Below, in pieces: positions 19,801 to 27,129 of a stretch of 64,000 nt of DNA. Where the stretch lies: contig OW568876.1 in the NCBI GenBank assembly GCA_938743325.2, positions 558,001-622,000 on the forward strand, given 5' to 3'. A program made the translations under genes and the position numbers. Numbering within the stretch: the first letter of the stretch is position 1; every line of letters begins with the position of its first letter. Source of the DNA: Pycnococcus provasolii (Eukaryota > Chlorophyta > Pseudoscourfieldiophyceae > Pseudoscourfieldiales > Pycnococcaceae). The notes beneath the pieces were generated by a model. The model did not search any database. It was not told where the DNA came from and saw only the letters and a list, made by a program, of their open reading frames with translations.

Positions 19801-21419
19801 AAGTTTACGTACATCTCATATTCAGCGCAGTGCTCTCCGCCGCTCAAGCCGATGTATTGACGTCCCGTCTCCGCATGGCACACCTTTGCCGTGTGATTCG
19901 TGCTCCCATCAGCCGAGTCCGCGTGCTCGTACGGAGGGGAAAGCTTCAACGGAGGATAGACGTGTTGCGTAAGGTAATTGACGTCGCCTGTCAAGAGAGA
20001 AAATTCGAACACCGCATCGACGGCGCCAGCCACCGCCTTACCCGCGCCCGCGCGTCGGTGTGAGTCTTGATTGTTGTCATCTCCCACGTTGACGTAGTGG
20101 AACACAAATTGGCCAGGACAGACGAACCCGGCGACGTGGCCACCATTTGCTATACCGCTGTGGATGAAGTACGGCACGATCCGAAAGCTCTTCGCTTCAT
20201 TCGAAGTGTATACGCTCACGATGTAGTCTCCAAGCTTAAGGTCCCACTTGTTGATCGTTATGGTGTACTCTCCATCCACGCTGTACTCGCTCCTGTACTC
20301 GGTGTGCCGATCGCCCGGAATGGTCTCATTCACGCTAAACAAGTAAAGTGCGAATGCGCTCGGATTTATTGCGCCAGTACTGAGATCCTCGAGGAAGATG
20401 ACCATGTTGTCATCACGATCAGCTTCGCCGACGTGAACGCGGAAGTCCATGTACGCGAACGGCACGCCCGTGTCATATCTGAAATGATTGTGCTCGAGCT
20501 CAGGGAAAACACCCTCATGGACGTCGCGCCTTTCTTTCTGCGCGCCTTTCTTTGAGCACGCCTCGCTCACCACACCAGCCTCGGGAAAGGTTAGCGTTAG
20601 CGTGTATGGCGTACACCCCTCGGCGGTTTTCGTGGCTACGTAGTGCGTTTGGCCAAGTACGAGCCAGCAGATGTCGACGTCCCCCTCCTCGCCAGGCGCG
20701 AACGTATCGTACGGCGGCACAAGTCGAAGAGGCGCTGTATCCGCATGTTTCTTGATTCGCAGCTGACCCACGTTTGAACCTTCGTTGCTCGCTTTCACCG
20801 ACACGCGCGCGAACCCCGCGCCGACGTTGCTCGGCACGACAAACTTGTGGTACACGAGCTGTATTTCGCACGCCTCGCCAAGGAGCGGGCGGCCAGTCTC
20901 TAGCGTTGCGACGACGCTTCTTGCCAGAACGCGGAATGTCGTCGCCTCGCTTCCGCATCGTACACCCAGGAAGTAGTTGGTCAACTTGATGTCGTAGTAA
21001 CTCACCTCGAGGGTGTACAGACGGTTTTTTGCGGCGGTGGCCACAACGCCAGACTTTCTGTCGGGTGGCACGTCATCGACGAAGAGGTGCACGGAGATTG
21101 CTTCGTTTTTGTATCCTTCGTCTTCTGGACGCAAGTCTTCCACCTCGAAGAGCCAGTTTCTGCCGAGTAGTTCGTTGGAGTTTATGTTTAAGCTGAAGTC
21201 GATCCACGCTCCCCCTGGTCGGCACTGCAAAGGGTTTGTCCACACGTCAGGCTCCAAGGTCTGTACGTCGTTCGGTCCTCCCGCGGCGGCGTGCGCTTCT
21301 TGTTGGTACCAGCATAACAAAACCAAAGAAAGGAGAATCCAAAAAGGAATCCTGTTAACGGTCGTGCGGGGAGCGCAAGGCACGAAGTCAAAACCACCAC
21401 CACCACAGCTGCGCGCCAT
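13896..21419 (-). CDS. Polycystin-2/TRPP-like cation channel with six-repeat extracellular region
   Basis: The ATG at 21417-21419 gives 2,507 residues. A signal peptide ends near residue 45 (IPFWILLSLVLLCWYQQEAHA). Residues 50-1600 form six repeats of 250-275 residues, each starting with a HFxYxSCxPHExVDFxL pattern (approximate starts 56, 312, 567, 833, 1090, 1365) and containing YYLSVxCGxxxxxFRVL and PPxxLxPPY. These resemble tandem beta-sandwich (pre-peptidase C-like) domains. One membrane helix follows at about 1625-1648, then a charged cytosolic loop. The channel begins at ALTLYLFITALFTVIVQL (about 1765), with a polycystin-type loop, helices S2-S5, a pore region around FQMMTGEYGYGPL and S6 VFFLLLNILLAILMDTYAI (about 2215-2232). 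The C-terminal cytosolic part has no clear EF-hand. It is probably a calcium-permeable sensory channel of plasma membrane or flagellum; that is inferred. Confidence 0.9.
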   Translation of the reverse strand: MARSCGGGGFDFVPCAPRTTVNRIPFWILLSLVLLCWYQQEAHAAAGGPNDVQTLEPDVWTNPLQCRPGGAWIDFSLNINSNELLGRNWLFEVEDLRPEDEGYKNEAISVHLFVDDVPPDRKSGVVATAAKNRLYTLEVSYYDIKLTNYFLGVRCGSEATTFRVLARSVVATLETGRPLLGEACEIQLVYHKFVVPSNVGAGFARVSVKASNEGSNVGQLRIKKHADTAPLRLVPPYDTFAPGEEGDVDICWLVLGQTHYVATKTAEGCTPYTLTLTFPEAGVVSEACSKKGAQKERRDVHEGVFPELEHNHFRYDTGVPFAYMDFRVHVGEADRDDNMVIFLEDLSTGAINPSAFALYLFSVNETIPGDRHTEYRSEYSVDGEYTITINKWDLKLGDYIVSVYTSNEAKSFRIVPYFIHSGIANGGHVAGFVCPGQFVFHYVNVGDDNNQDSHRRAGAGKAVAGAVDAVFEFSLLTGDVNYLTQHVYPPLKLSPPYEHADSADGSTNHTAKVCHAETGRQYIGLSGGEHCAEYEMYVNLIPAEDECKEVTHKCADEAECDVSCKPLWLNHFVYDSCTPGEYKDFLLNIDDKNAASNLIFEVENLDKRNLRPEALGIYIYKGNLPADRHSETKEEFSADGVWGIVVSEHDLKSGSYYLSVKCTGEQSVRFRVLALLSESNLHIGEPVHGEVAPGSWAHYHFEVPEASEVPYRVTFQLKLFTGDVKMRTTVDYPPIKLIPPYQVTEETEHRAGGAYEHIPIEISVCVPSGKIEYLGVLGGSHFASFQVSVGASPVVDLSECEGDLHRRRLAGGGGDGTDSSATTDKYSRMGSSVQIIEPEHFMKASCGPHEWVDFVLPSKSAQKDCNVVIEAEDLSRRLSTSGLGLFVYKEHIPNDRVTEFKSTSTSDSHYTVTINAWDFDESTTYYASVRCGDQPKSFRLLVELVRGDVEEGTHATGFVCPGDFVYHFFDASAANRRAGGSSVIPAGSTNATNSMRTDVKFEIVLHGGAVAYKTMHNEPPLKLLPPYRTTSADSTFLYLCDVMEGRHYLGLLGMGECADYELYVHTMEHQDSCKEPVHDATARVGSVKVEELLPEHFSYGSCEPHETVDFVLHVSEAQSKTNLVLEVASLEEQLRMNALTVSLYEYEIPVDRHTEFRQQMAPEGIWTISRSYHDMHAGAYYLSVECGDVATSFRVLPLLIEAQLIPGGEFVHGEICPGDWVYHLVDTSDYISGGKLHESAHHVSLAFDIELHSGDLFYMLRPSDPPIRLVPPFRFAKLNGTDLQHFKACSQDIESHYHSKYYLALRGGEHCADYSITAHVYNARSNASRRAAAIAGSGGDEGCLEPFTHDVAVREHVGKSKTVDLIEGHFTYASCAPHSVSVYALTLPKTNPADYYIFDVEDTSGIERVHSMHVVLAELIEEGEGHSDVIDQKDKSSSQIYRLALDASKVHAGATYLLTVQCHDDPLQYRVSATAVSDVRRRLQFDEHVPGQVSADSMTLHSILNEKDFVGDSSKNVKVRVTVRMFSGRIFMAMMRKSRPPGFSTMRKNYFHRDVEMEDSFSIDLCNPEPGSEYYIGLYGGMKSADYDIYAVRTLSADPCSIPDDDLGYVWKYAREPPDTNELSISGFGGSILGVLGIFLFFYAIAVIQESAERRRARKDKDMRASVGRVHVETVNHSHTNSNPTHGNSLNLSDSAMQYLAKIGDVDIEADNEGSDDEDAVLQELDYKFGEGKGKHMLLYAKKLGIRRNRAEAELNERSMRKMAYKALTLYLFITALFTVIVQLQRSIPMMNKLENTMRDFVTDIQTSDGVPFKELSTYEEVFDWLENGFLDSFFPEERWYNGDRVDDEETGFLVLYNKKLSGFVLKQRRVDINKGDVCVSSKRFRSFYPKCWGELSKATETRTSFGPSSDPMKYTYTNFKGRPGGFAVNFPLDRRQAIATARELQRDLFLDRQTRKLQLDVAVYNAGQRLFSIFSIQITIASTGSVGKSISFYTFPIELYVTAVDNFRGVLELSFACFVLASLAYEVFELIPIVHNGERWQIEVNAREYFTSPANYLDLTRQIFWQMSLVWFLRIINNQAAAHLKLPLPDGQIDSGLFEVAMMWRSYAQLNAVSMLVCLITVFRFLNLSPQYGTLVRTITRAAPSLTKFGLMFVLIFIFFSIMGQLMFGTALEEWSSVWSSSQVLFQMMTGEYGYGPLLEADPLMAPIFYYAYLVIVFFLLLNILLAILMDTYAIITEELMLADQRDKKRHTHSVMKEIAFEALAFGQSIGHSLSWAFVDRSLFSVGAYLTSERGIEMTREEGNEHMIRRAIKLEMEEMDEDLKAVQDEDGLEDLLTYDLLTDYYSEMSVVLLLLSVGDQLTKIYEESVRLVEPSKENGVGVSMGQLRKDTMRLEHAKAAIGARGGPYRHRDGHERGNEDDEMESQSERRGTTGLAGILQKRRTFNRSLTSREKSMKRREELSFEEHVIENASVEAADAHPSTAAADKQKLHGEKQQEHDKFLFQL

Positions 21420-22222
21420 ATATTCCCGCACGCACGCGACCGTGATGTCGATGTCGATGTCGATGTCGATGTCGGCGGCGGGAGGCGTTTTCGTTTTCGC
21501 GACTTGGTTGAGACCAGAAACGAAGACGTCTTAACAGACAGCTGCTACTATCGATGGTACAGGTGGCACCGGTGTCTTAACAACAATACGCAGCACGCAG
21601 CACGCAGCACGCAGTCGACGAACACACCACACCAGTGAACTAAGTAATATGATATGAGTTGTTGCAAACTTAAGTTACTTGCACACACCCCGGCCGGTTT
21701 CACGTGACACTTTATTTGGTATGTTTACCACAAATATCACACCGGAGGAGTCTCCTTCCTGTGCATTTTCCCTCCTTCCTCAGACGCAGTGCTCGTCTGG
21801 TTCGCGTGATGGCACAGAGTTCTTCGTTACGAGAATGAGGCATCGCGTGATCACTCGAGGGCATCGCGAAGGCTTCGGAGGATGGCCTTAACCCCTAAAC
21901 TTCGACAGGTGATGTGTCGTAATAAACCCCTAAAACTCCAACATATTATTTTCTTGGTGTGGTGTGATGCAGTGATACCATGGTGTGTGACGTCACGGAC
22001 TTGGTGGCCGTTGGCGGCACGGGGGTTGCAAACCCCGCGGCCGGGTCTTGCATGGATGCTGTTACGGACCTTAGAGACCGTCATTTGAGATCTAGTTACT
22101 TGTAATCTTGGACTTAATTGATAGTCGGGAAAATAGGTCCAGCCCTTTTTCCTTCACATAACGAAGTCCAGTTGTCCTGGCAACGAAGTCATGCCAGCTG
22201 TCCTTCGCACGCAGCACACGCA
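21420..22222. other. Intergenic region with short tandem repeats and CCCCTAAA motifs
   Basis: Contains a GATGTC hexamer repeated five times (about 21443-21474), a CACGCAG-type heptamer repeated about four times (21585-21614), and two ACCCCTAAA elements near 21893 and 21933 that may belong to promoters. No RNA or protein gene was recognised. Confidence 0.6.
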
Positions 22223-22552
22223 ATGCCAGAATGCTCCGACATCTCGTACGTGAGCGAGTATGATCACGCGCCATTGGCGTGGAAGCTGGCCTTCAAGTGG
22301 ATGAACAGCACTGAGTGGGAAGACAAGACCAAGTGGCCCGGCCGAGGCGCAGCCGCGCAGGTACACACGATGAAGGAACGTGGGACGTGGGGATACCATT
22401 GGTACTCTAGTCAGTTCTTCAACAAAGACAAGAAGGGTATTAAACCGTGCCTCGGGTGCAACACGGGTGGACACTGGTTGTTCAAGGAAAACTGTCCGGA
22501 TATATTAGGCACGCACGGACACAACTTCATGTGCGAGGCAAAATGTCAATAG
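22223..22552 (+). CDS. Small hypothetical protein with a Cys/His zinc-knuckle-like motif
   Basis: The first ATG gives 109 residues. The protein is rich in Trp and His for its size (ten Trp/Tyr in the first 75 residues). Near its C-terminus is PCLGCNTGGHWLFKENCP, a C-x2-C-x4-H-x6-C arrangement that resembles a zinc knuckle but with two extra residues before the last Cys. A further H-x4-C-x3-C follows at the end. The open frame continues upstream from a non-ATG codon with plausible residues, so an upstream exon cannot be excluded, and a Ser/Ala/Asp-rich frame just downstream (about 22580-22660) might be a further exon. I do not recognise a family. Confidence 0.5.
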   Translation: MPECSDISYVSEYDHAPLAWKLAFKWMNSTEWEDKTKWPGRGAAAQVHTMKERGTWGYHWYSSQFFNKDKKGIKPCLGCNTGGHWLFKENCPDILGTHGHNFMCEAKCQ

Positions 22553-23203
22553 TCATAGAAGATAAGGTAACAACAAGTTCGGGATTTCGCCATCACAACC
22601 GTCTTCGTCATCCGCCTCTGCCGCCGACGAGGAGGCTGCGGCAGATGCGGCGATTGGTGCTTAGGAGCAGGCGGAGGCAAGCAACGTCGGAACAGGAGTT
22701 TGTGTAAGGATTCTTAGAATGTTCAATGTTGATGCTACAAATATAAGACTACAACATAAAGCTTTATTACTTTACGATATCTACCAGCCTACCACTAGAG
22801 GATATTCTTGACCACCTACCACCTATACAGTAAACCTTTCTCATCGTGATCGTCTGATAAACTTCTTCAGAGGGATCCATGATGAGAACAGTTCGCCTTG
22901 TACCTGGTATAATAAGCAGCCTGAGTAACTCCCAACGCTTCGTTCGCAGGACGCCTCAGGGAGCATGTAAACTTATGAAAGCTTTTTTGTAGAAGTTTTT
23001 TTGTTATCAATCCAGTTACACAGGAAGAAAGAAGAAAAGGAGCTCTTGAGAAAAGAATGCAAATCAAATCAGTCAAATCAAAGATGAGTCAGTACCAACC
23101 CAACTAAAGAAGTAAGAGAAAAATCCAAAAAACCAAAATGACATGCAAGAAGCGGTAAACATTTTTAAGCTTTCTAGGTCAGTACGAAAAAACAAACACA
23201 TTA
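22553..23203. other. Intergenic region, AT-richer than flanks
   Basis: Nothing recognisable apart from a possible Ala/Ser-rich reading frame at 22580-22660 that ends in TAG and has no start codon. From 22740 to 23200 the sequence is AT-rich and non-coding. Confidence 0.55.
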
Positions 23204-24496
23204 TTAGTCGTCTGTGCTCCACCCAATTGCACCCCACTCGACGTTGCGTCGGCCAGGTTCACGCCGCTTCTTCGAAACCCGCTTCTTCGGTGCGAAGCGT
23301 TCACGAGCCTCCGTGACGATCGTCTCCTCGTACGTGCAAAGAGGCGCCTCGCCCAGCACGCCGCCCACCGTGCGCGTTGACACAGGCTTCGGGTTTCCCG
23401 CAATCGTCACCCCGTTCGCCAGCGCCGGAGGCGTCGGTGAGCCCGGTGAAGCACCCGCAAGCTGCATCTTCGCCTCCTCCTCCAGTCGCAGTCGCTCCTC
23501 GCGCTCGACATTCGGATTGCGCAGAAGTCTGGATAGGATACCGTCGTCGACGCTTTCGTACGCCGTCGCAGACCTCGCATCTGAGACGAACGACTTGCTC
23601 GCGTTCCTCTTCACTCTATACGCCGCGCGCTCGTTCGCCGCGGAGGCGCCGAGCACGCGACGGTACCTCGAGATGTCGATGTCAGCATTTTTTTCCTTGG
23701 AGAGCTTCTGCTCCACCTCCGTCAGGTACCACAGAAGCCCACCCTTGGCATACGCGTCTTTCACTTTCAGGTGCTTCCACACCTTTCGCTCGGAGTTCCC
23801 AAGACACGTGTGGCACCTCTGTATGCGCCTCCCGAGGCAGTCGGGGCACGGCGTGACGTGCGTGAACTTGCCCTCCCAGTGAAGCACACCTCGTCCGGAG
23901 CATATGGTGCACCTGTGGAAGCCAAACCCGTTGCACGAGGGACAGTAATGGTGCCCTTCTTTCGCACGAGGTACTTTTCGCTCGGAGAGCATGAGCGCGC
24001 GAACGGCCCAGGCAAGCAGCGCACCCACCGCGACGGCGACCATGTACATGAACCCACCGGGCTTGGCGACGAACGTCACGAGTCGTTTCGACGCGAACGC
24101 GCGTGCAGCGTTCGCGACCGTGGCGACGGACGCGGTGGCGATCGGCAGTGCGTTTTGCAGGAGTCCGAACGAAGAGACCATGTTGTTGTTCACGGCTGGA
24201 GGTGGTGGCGGTGGTGGAGGAGGAGGTGGTGCCGTTGCCCTTGCCCACGGGTTGAGCGAGATGGCGGACGTGCGCACGAGTTTTCTTCTCGTCGGCGTTC
24301 GCTGGATCGCGGGAAGTCCGAGGCTGGTGGTGTTACTGCTATTTTTGAGCAGGGACAGGCGCGGTTGTTTTCGAGCACCACAGGCGGAGCTACAAGTTGT
24401 TTCATGACGAGTTAAGCTGTTGGAGCGACTCAACGAGGAAGACGAGACACCGGCGAGAGATGCCCTCATTGACGCTGCAGTCACCTGAAGAACCAT
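23204..24496 (-). CDS. Plastid-type membrane protein with DnaJ-like CxxCxGxG zinc finger
   Basis: I place the start at the ATG at 24494-24496 (430 residues), because it begins a Ser/Thr/Arg-rich transit-peptide-like leader (MVLQVTAASMRAS). The open frame extends upstream through a Pro/Ser low-complexity stretch that looks untranslated. After a polyproline run comes one membrane helix (about 146-168, MYMVAVAVGALLAWAVRALML). A four-CxxC DnaJ-type zinc finger follows at about 182-232: CPSCNGFGFHRC, CSGRG, CPDCLGRR, CHTCLG. This membrane-plus-zinc-finger order recalls plant plastid proteins such as ORANGE, LQY1 and BSD2 without matching one clearly. The C-terminal 190 residues are charged and unknown. 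A role in plastid protein folding or assembly is inferred. No J-domain is present. Confidence 0.78.
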   Translation of the reverse strand: MVLQVTAASMRASLAGVSSSSLSRSNSLTRHETTCSSACGARKQPRLSLLKNSSNTTSLGLPAIQRTPTRRKLVRTSAISLNPWARATAPPPPPPPPPPPAVNNNMVSSFGLLQNALPIATASVATVANAARAFASKRLVTFVAKPGGFMYMVAVAVGALLAWAVRALMLSERKVPRAKEGHHYCPSCNGFGFHRCTICSGRGVLHWEGKFTHVTPCPDCLGRRIQRCHTCLGNSERKVWKHLKVKDAYAKGGLLWYLTEVEQKLSKEKNADIDISRYRRVLGASAANERAAYRVKRNASKSFVSDARSATAYESVDDGILSRLLRNPNVEREERLRLEEEAKMQLAGASPGSPTPPALANGVTIAGNPKPVSTRTVGGVLGEAPLCTYEETIVTEARERFAPKKRVSKKRREPGRRNVEWGAIGWSTDD

Positions 24497-25230
24497 ACTA
24501 CTATGGTTCACCTGTAGAGACACAGACGAAAGCAAGCACGTTGGAGGGCAGAGCACAAGCGGGTGAGGAGTGCCACGCCACACGCGGAGTAGAATCTGGG
24601 CCAAGCAAGAGGGAGATAGAGAGGGGCCGTGGGAGGGGGAGGGGGAGGACTGGGGAGCTTGGACTCGAGGGGTTGGGGAAGGGAAGGGAAGGGAAGGGAA
24701 GGAGGGTACAGTGGCGTGATAGATTCCATTTCCCGGGTGCCGCGTCGACAAAGACAAATCATCCGGGGAGGGTCCCGAGAAGTCCTCGACGATAGACTGA
24801 CTGGTCAGGTCCCCTAGTATCCTCAGTCGGTTACCAGGGACTCCAGGGGGCCTCCGGGACCAGGCAATCCTCATCTACCTCCGGGGGGACGGGACGGGAC
24901 GGGCGGGGGAGGCGAGCGGAGGGGAGGGAGGGACCGAGAAAGGGAGCTCTTCTGGGTGAGATTTCGAGGGTTCGATTTTTTCCCGCTGCGATAAATTTGC
25001 TTGCTTGGGTGGTTCGGGTTTCGAGTTACGATAGGGTTCGGGTTAGGGTTTGGTTAGTACTTGGGTTAGTCCTCTCTTCTCTCCCCGTGAATCTGCGCCT
25101 TCCTCGCAACCGGTATCCCCATCATGAGGCGGCGGCTGTTATTTCCACGCCCCTTGAGAAGAGGTTTTAGCAGCCCCCCTCCCCTCCCCTCCATCTCCAC
25201 CCACTTCACAACACACTTCAAGGAGCAGCC
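24497..25230. other. Shared upstream region of zinc-finger protein and uS3 genes
   Basis: A divergent promoter region. It holds purine-rich short repeats (GGGAA units at about 24670-24705, GGGAC units at about 24888-24905) and a cluster of TTAGGG/TTTGGTTAG elements at 25031-25069. No other gene is visible. Confidence 0.6.
25031..25069 (+). promoter_or_regulatory. Telo-box-like TTAGGG cluster upstream of uS3
   Basis: Four TTAGGG-related units lie 160-200 bases before the uS3 start codon. In plants, telo-boxes (AAACCCTAA) are typical of ribosomal-protein promoters, so a regulatory role is likely here. Confidence 0.5.
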
Positions 25231-25929
25231 ATGTCCAGCAACCCGATATCGAAGAAGCGCAAGTTCGTCGCAGACGGCGTGTTCTACGCCGAGCTCAACG
25301 AGTTCCTCACGCGTGAACTCGCCGAGGACGGATACAGCGGCATGGAAGTGCGTGTCACACCTATGCGCACGGAGATCATCATACGTGCGACGCGAACGCA
25401 GAGCGTTCTCGGGGAAAAGGGACGACGCATCCGTGAACTTACCAGTGTCGTGCAGAAGCGATTCTCATTCCCAGAAGGATCCGTCGAACTCTACGCAGAG
25501 AAGGTGGCGAACCGAGGACTGTGCTCCATGGCGCAGGCGGAGTCGCTCTGCTACAAGCTGCTCGGAGGACTCGCCGTGCGCCGTGCGTGCTACGGTGTGC
25601 TGCGCTACGTCATGGAGTCGGGCGCCAAGGGTTGCGAGGTGATCGTCTCCGGAAAGGCACGAGGTGCTCGTGCCAAGGCGATGAAGTTCAAGGACGGATA
25701 CATGCTCACCACCGGACAGCCGAGCCGCGACTTCATCGACGAGAGCGTTCGCCACATCCTCATGAGGCAGGGTGTGCTCGGAGTTAAGGTGCGCATCTTG
25801 CTCGACAGCGACCCGACGGGAAAGACGGGACCGAAGGCGCCTATCCCGGATATCGTCGTCATTCACAAGCCGAAGGAGGACGAGGGCGACTACATCAACA
25901 AGCCGTACGTGGGGAAGGAACCCATGTAA
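25231..25929 (+). CDS. RPS3: 40S ribosomal protein S3 (uS3)
   Basis: The 232-residue product is uS3. The N-terminus [20 protein letters not shown], the KH domain around residues 21-95 with [20 protein letters not shown], and the C-terminal KPKEDEG region are unmistakable, as is the C-terminal domain sequence [19 protein letters not shown]. Length is usual for the family (about 230-245). uS3 lies at the mRNA entry channel of the small subunit. The ATG is preceded by AGCAGCC, and a TGTAA follows the stop by about 20 bases. Codon usage is strongly biased to C-ending codons, consistent with high expression. Confidence 0.98.
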   Translation: MSSNPISKKRKFVADGVFYAELNEFLTRELAEDGYSGMEVRVTPMRTEIIIRATRTQSVLGEKGRRIRELTSVVQKRFSFPEGSVELYAEKVANRGLCSMAQAESLCYKLLGGLAVRRACYGVLRYVMESGAKGCEVIVSGKARGARAKAMKFKDGYMLTTGQPSRDFIDESVRHILMRQGVLGVKVRILLDSDPTGKTGPKAPIPDIVVIHKPKEDEGDYINKPYVGKEPM

Positions 25930-26024
25930 ACAAGCTGTTCCAAGCCTGTAACGTCGCGACCAAGCGTGCGTCGCCGTTACACTCCAAAACAAAAAAAAAA
26001 ACACTAATATCTACAACTTATTCA

Positions 26025-26975
26025 TCACGAAAACCTCAGCTCCAACATCGCATCCATCGCCGATTCCAGCCGTGGTGGCCAACGGCGGTACTTCTCGCGC
26101 CAAGCCTTGTCGCGATACCTCATGTCGTCGACACGCGCCAGCTCATCCTCCGCCTTTGCAGCCTCTCCGGTTGCCCACAGTGCCGCCGCAAGTGCCGCGC
26201 GCGCGTCGTCAAATCCCGGGTACTTTCGCAGTAGGCTACGCCAGCTGCGAAATGCAAAGGTATCGTCGCCGAGCTGGAACGACGCAATCGCCTCGTTGTT
26301 GGCAGCAAAGCTGAACTGCGGCGCGAGCGTAGACGCCTTGTGGTACGAAGCTCGTGCCTGCTCATACTCGCCCATCGCTAGTCGCGCGTTGCCTAGATTA
26401 TTGTGAGCGACCGGATCGTTCGGATCGCGCTCCAAAACGAACAGATAGTCAGAAGCAGCCTCGTCGAAACGTCCCAGCGCCTCGAGCGTCGCGCCGCGAT
26501 TCACGCGAGGATCGTTCGATTCCGGTGCAAGGTTGATGGACTGCTCAAAGTCCTGGAGTGCCGCCTCCAGCTTGCCCTGACGACTTCGCGCGTTACCGCG
26601 GTTGCCAACCGCGCGGGCGCAGGCGTCTGCTCGCCATCCCGTCGGCGTCGAGTTGCAGCCGTATCTGTCAAGAATTTCAGTCCACAGCCTTTCTTCCTCA
26701 CGCACATCGGGCGCATCAAGCGCACTTGCGAACATCGACGACGCCACACGCAGCTCGTCAGCCTCTGACGAGATCTCCGTGGCGGTCGGAGGCGACGCAA
26801 AAGCGAAAGGTGCACCGTAGAAGGATCCCACGAAGGATCCGCCCAAGAGACCCTTCAGGTAGTGACGGCGGTTCACCTTGCGAACTTGGGTCACCTCACG
26901 GCGGCCACCATAAGAACTTCGAGACACAGACGAACAGCAGCGGGCACCAACCGCACGCTGGCACGCCGACGACAT
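26025..26975 (-). CDS. TPR protein with a Tat-type thylakoid-lumen targeting sequence
   Basis: The 316-residue protein starts with a basic Ser-rich segment, then VNRRHYLKGLLGGSFVGS and a hydrophobic stretch ending in AFA (RR at 36-37, likely cleavage near residue 60). This bipartite layout is typical of twin-arginine-routed thylakoid-lumen proteins. Three to four TPR units follow from about residue 118, including GNRGNARSRQGKLEAALQDF, the PRVNRGATLEALGRFDEAA unit and HNNLGNARLAMGEYEQARAS. The rest is helical. TPR proteins of the lumen and thylakoid often act in photosystem assembly, but the partner cannot be told here. uS3 converges on it with a gap of 95 bases. Confidence 0.82.
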   Translation of the reverse strand: MSSACQRAVGARCCSSVSRSSYGGRREVTQVRKVNRRHYLKGLLGGSFVGSFYGAPFAFASPPTATEISSEADELRVASSMFASALDAPDVREEERLWTEILDRYGCNSTPTGWRADACARAVGNRGNARSRQGKLEAALQDFEQSINLAPESNDPRVNRGATLEALGRFDEAASDYLFVLERDPNDPVAHNNLGNARLAMGEYEQARASYHKASTLAPQFSFAANNEAIASFQLGDDTFAFRSWRSLLRKYPGFDDARAALAAALWATGEAAKAEDELARVDDMRYRDKAWREKYRRWPPRLESAMDAMLELRFS

Positions 26976-27129
26976 TACGGTATTTTCTTTGCCTTGTCAC
27001 GAGAGGAGAGGATGAGAAAAATTCGTGGCCCAGAATCAATCAATCCCCCAAAAAGAAGATATTATATTTTTTGATAACAAGGGCTAGGTTGGTATATTAA
27101 TATTACTACATGGTCGACATTAAATAAGG

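Noticed and set aside
23204-24874. Start of the zinc-finger gene at 24874
   Set aside because: The extra N-terminal sequence is Pro/Ser low complexity over GGGAA repeats. The internal ATG at 24496 begins a proper transit peptide.
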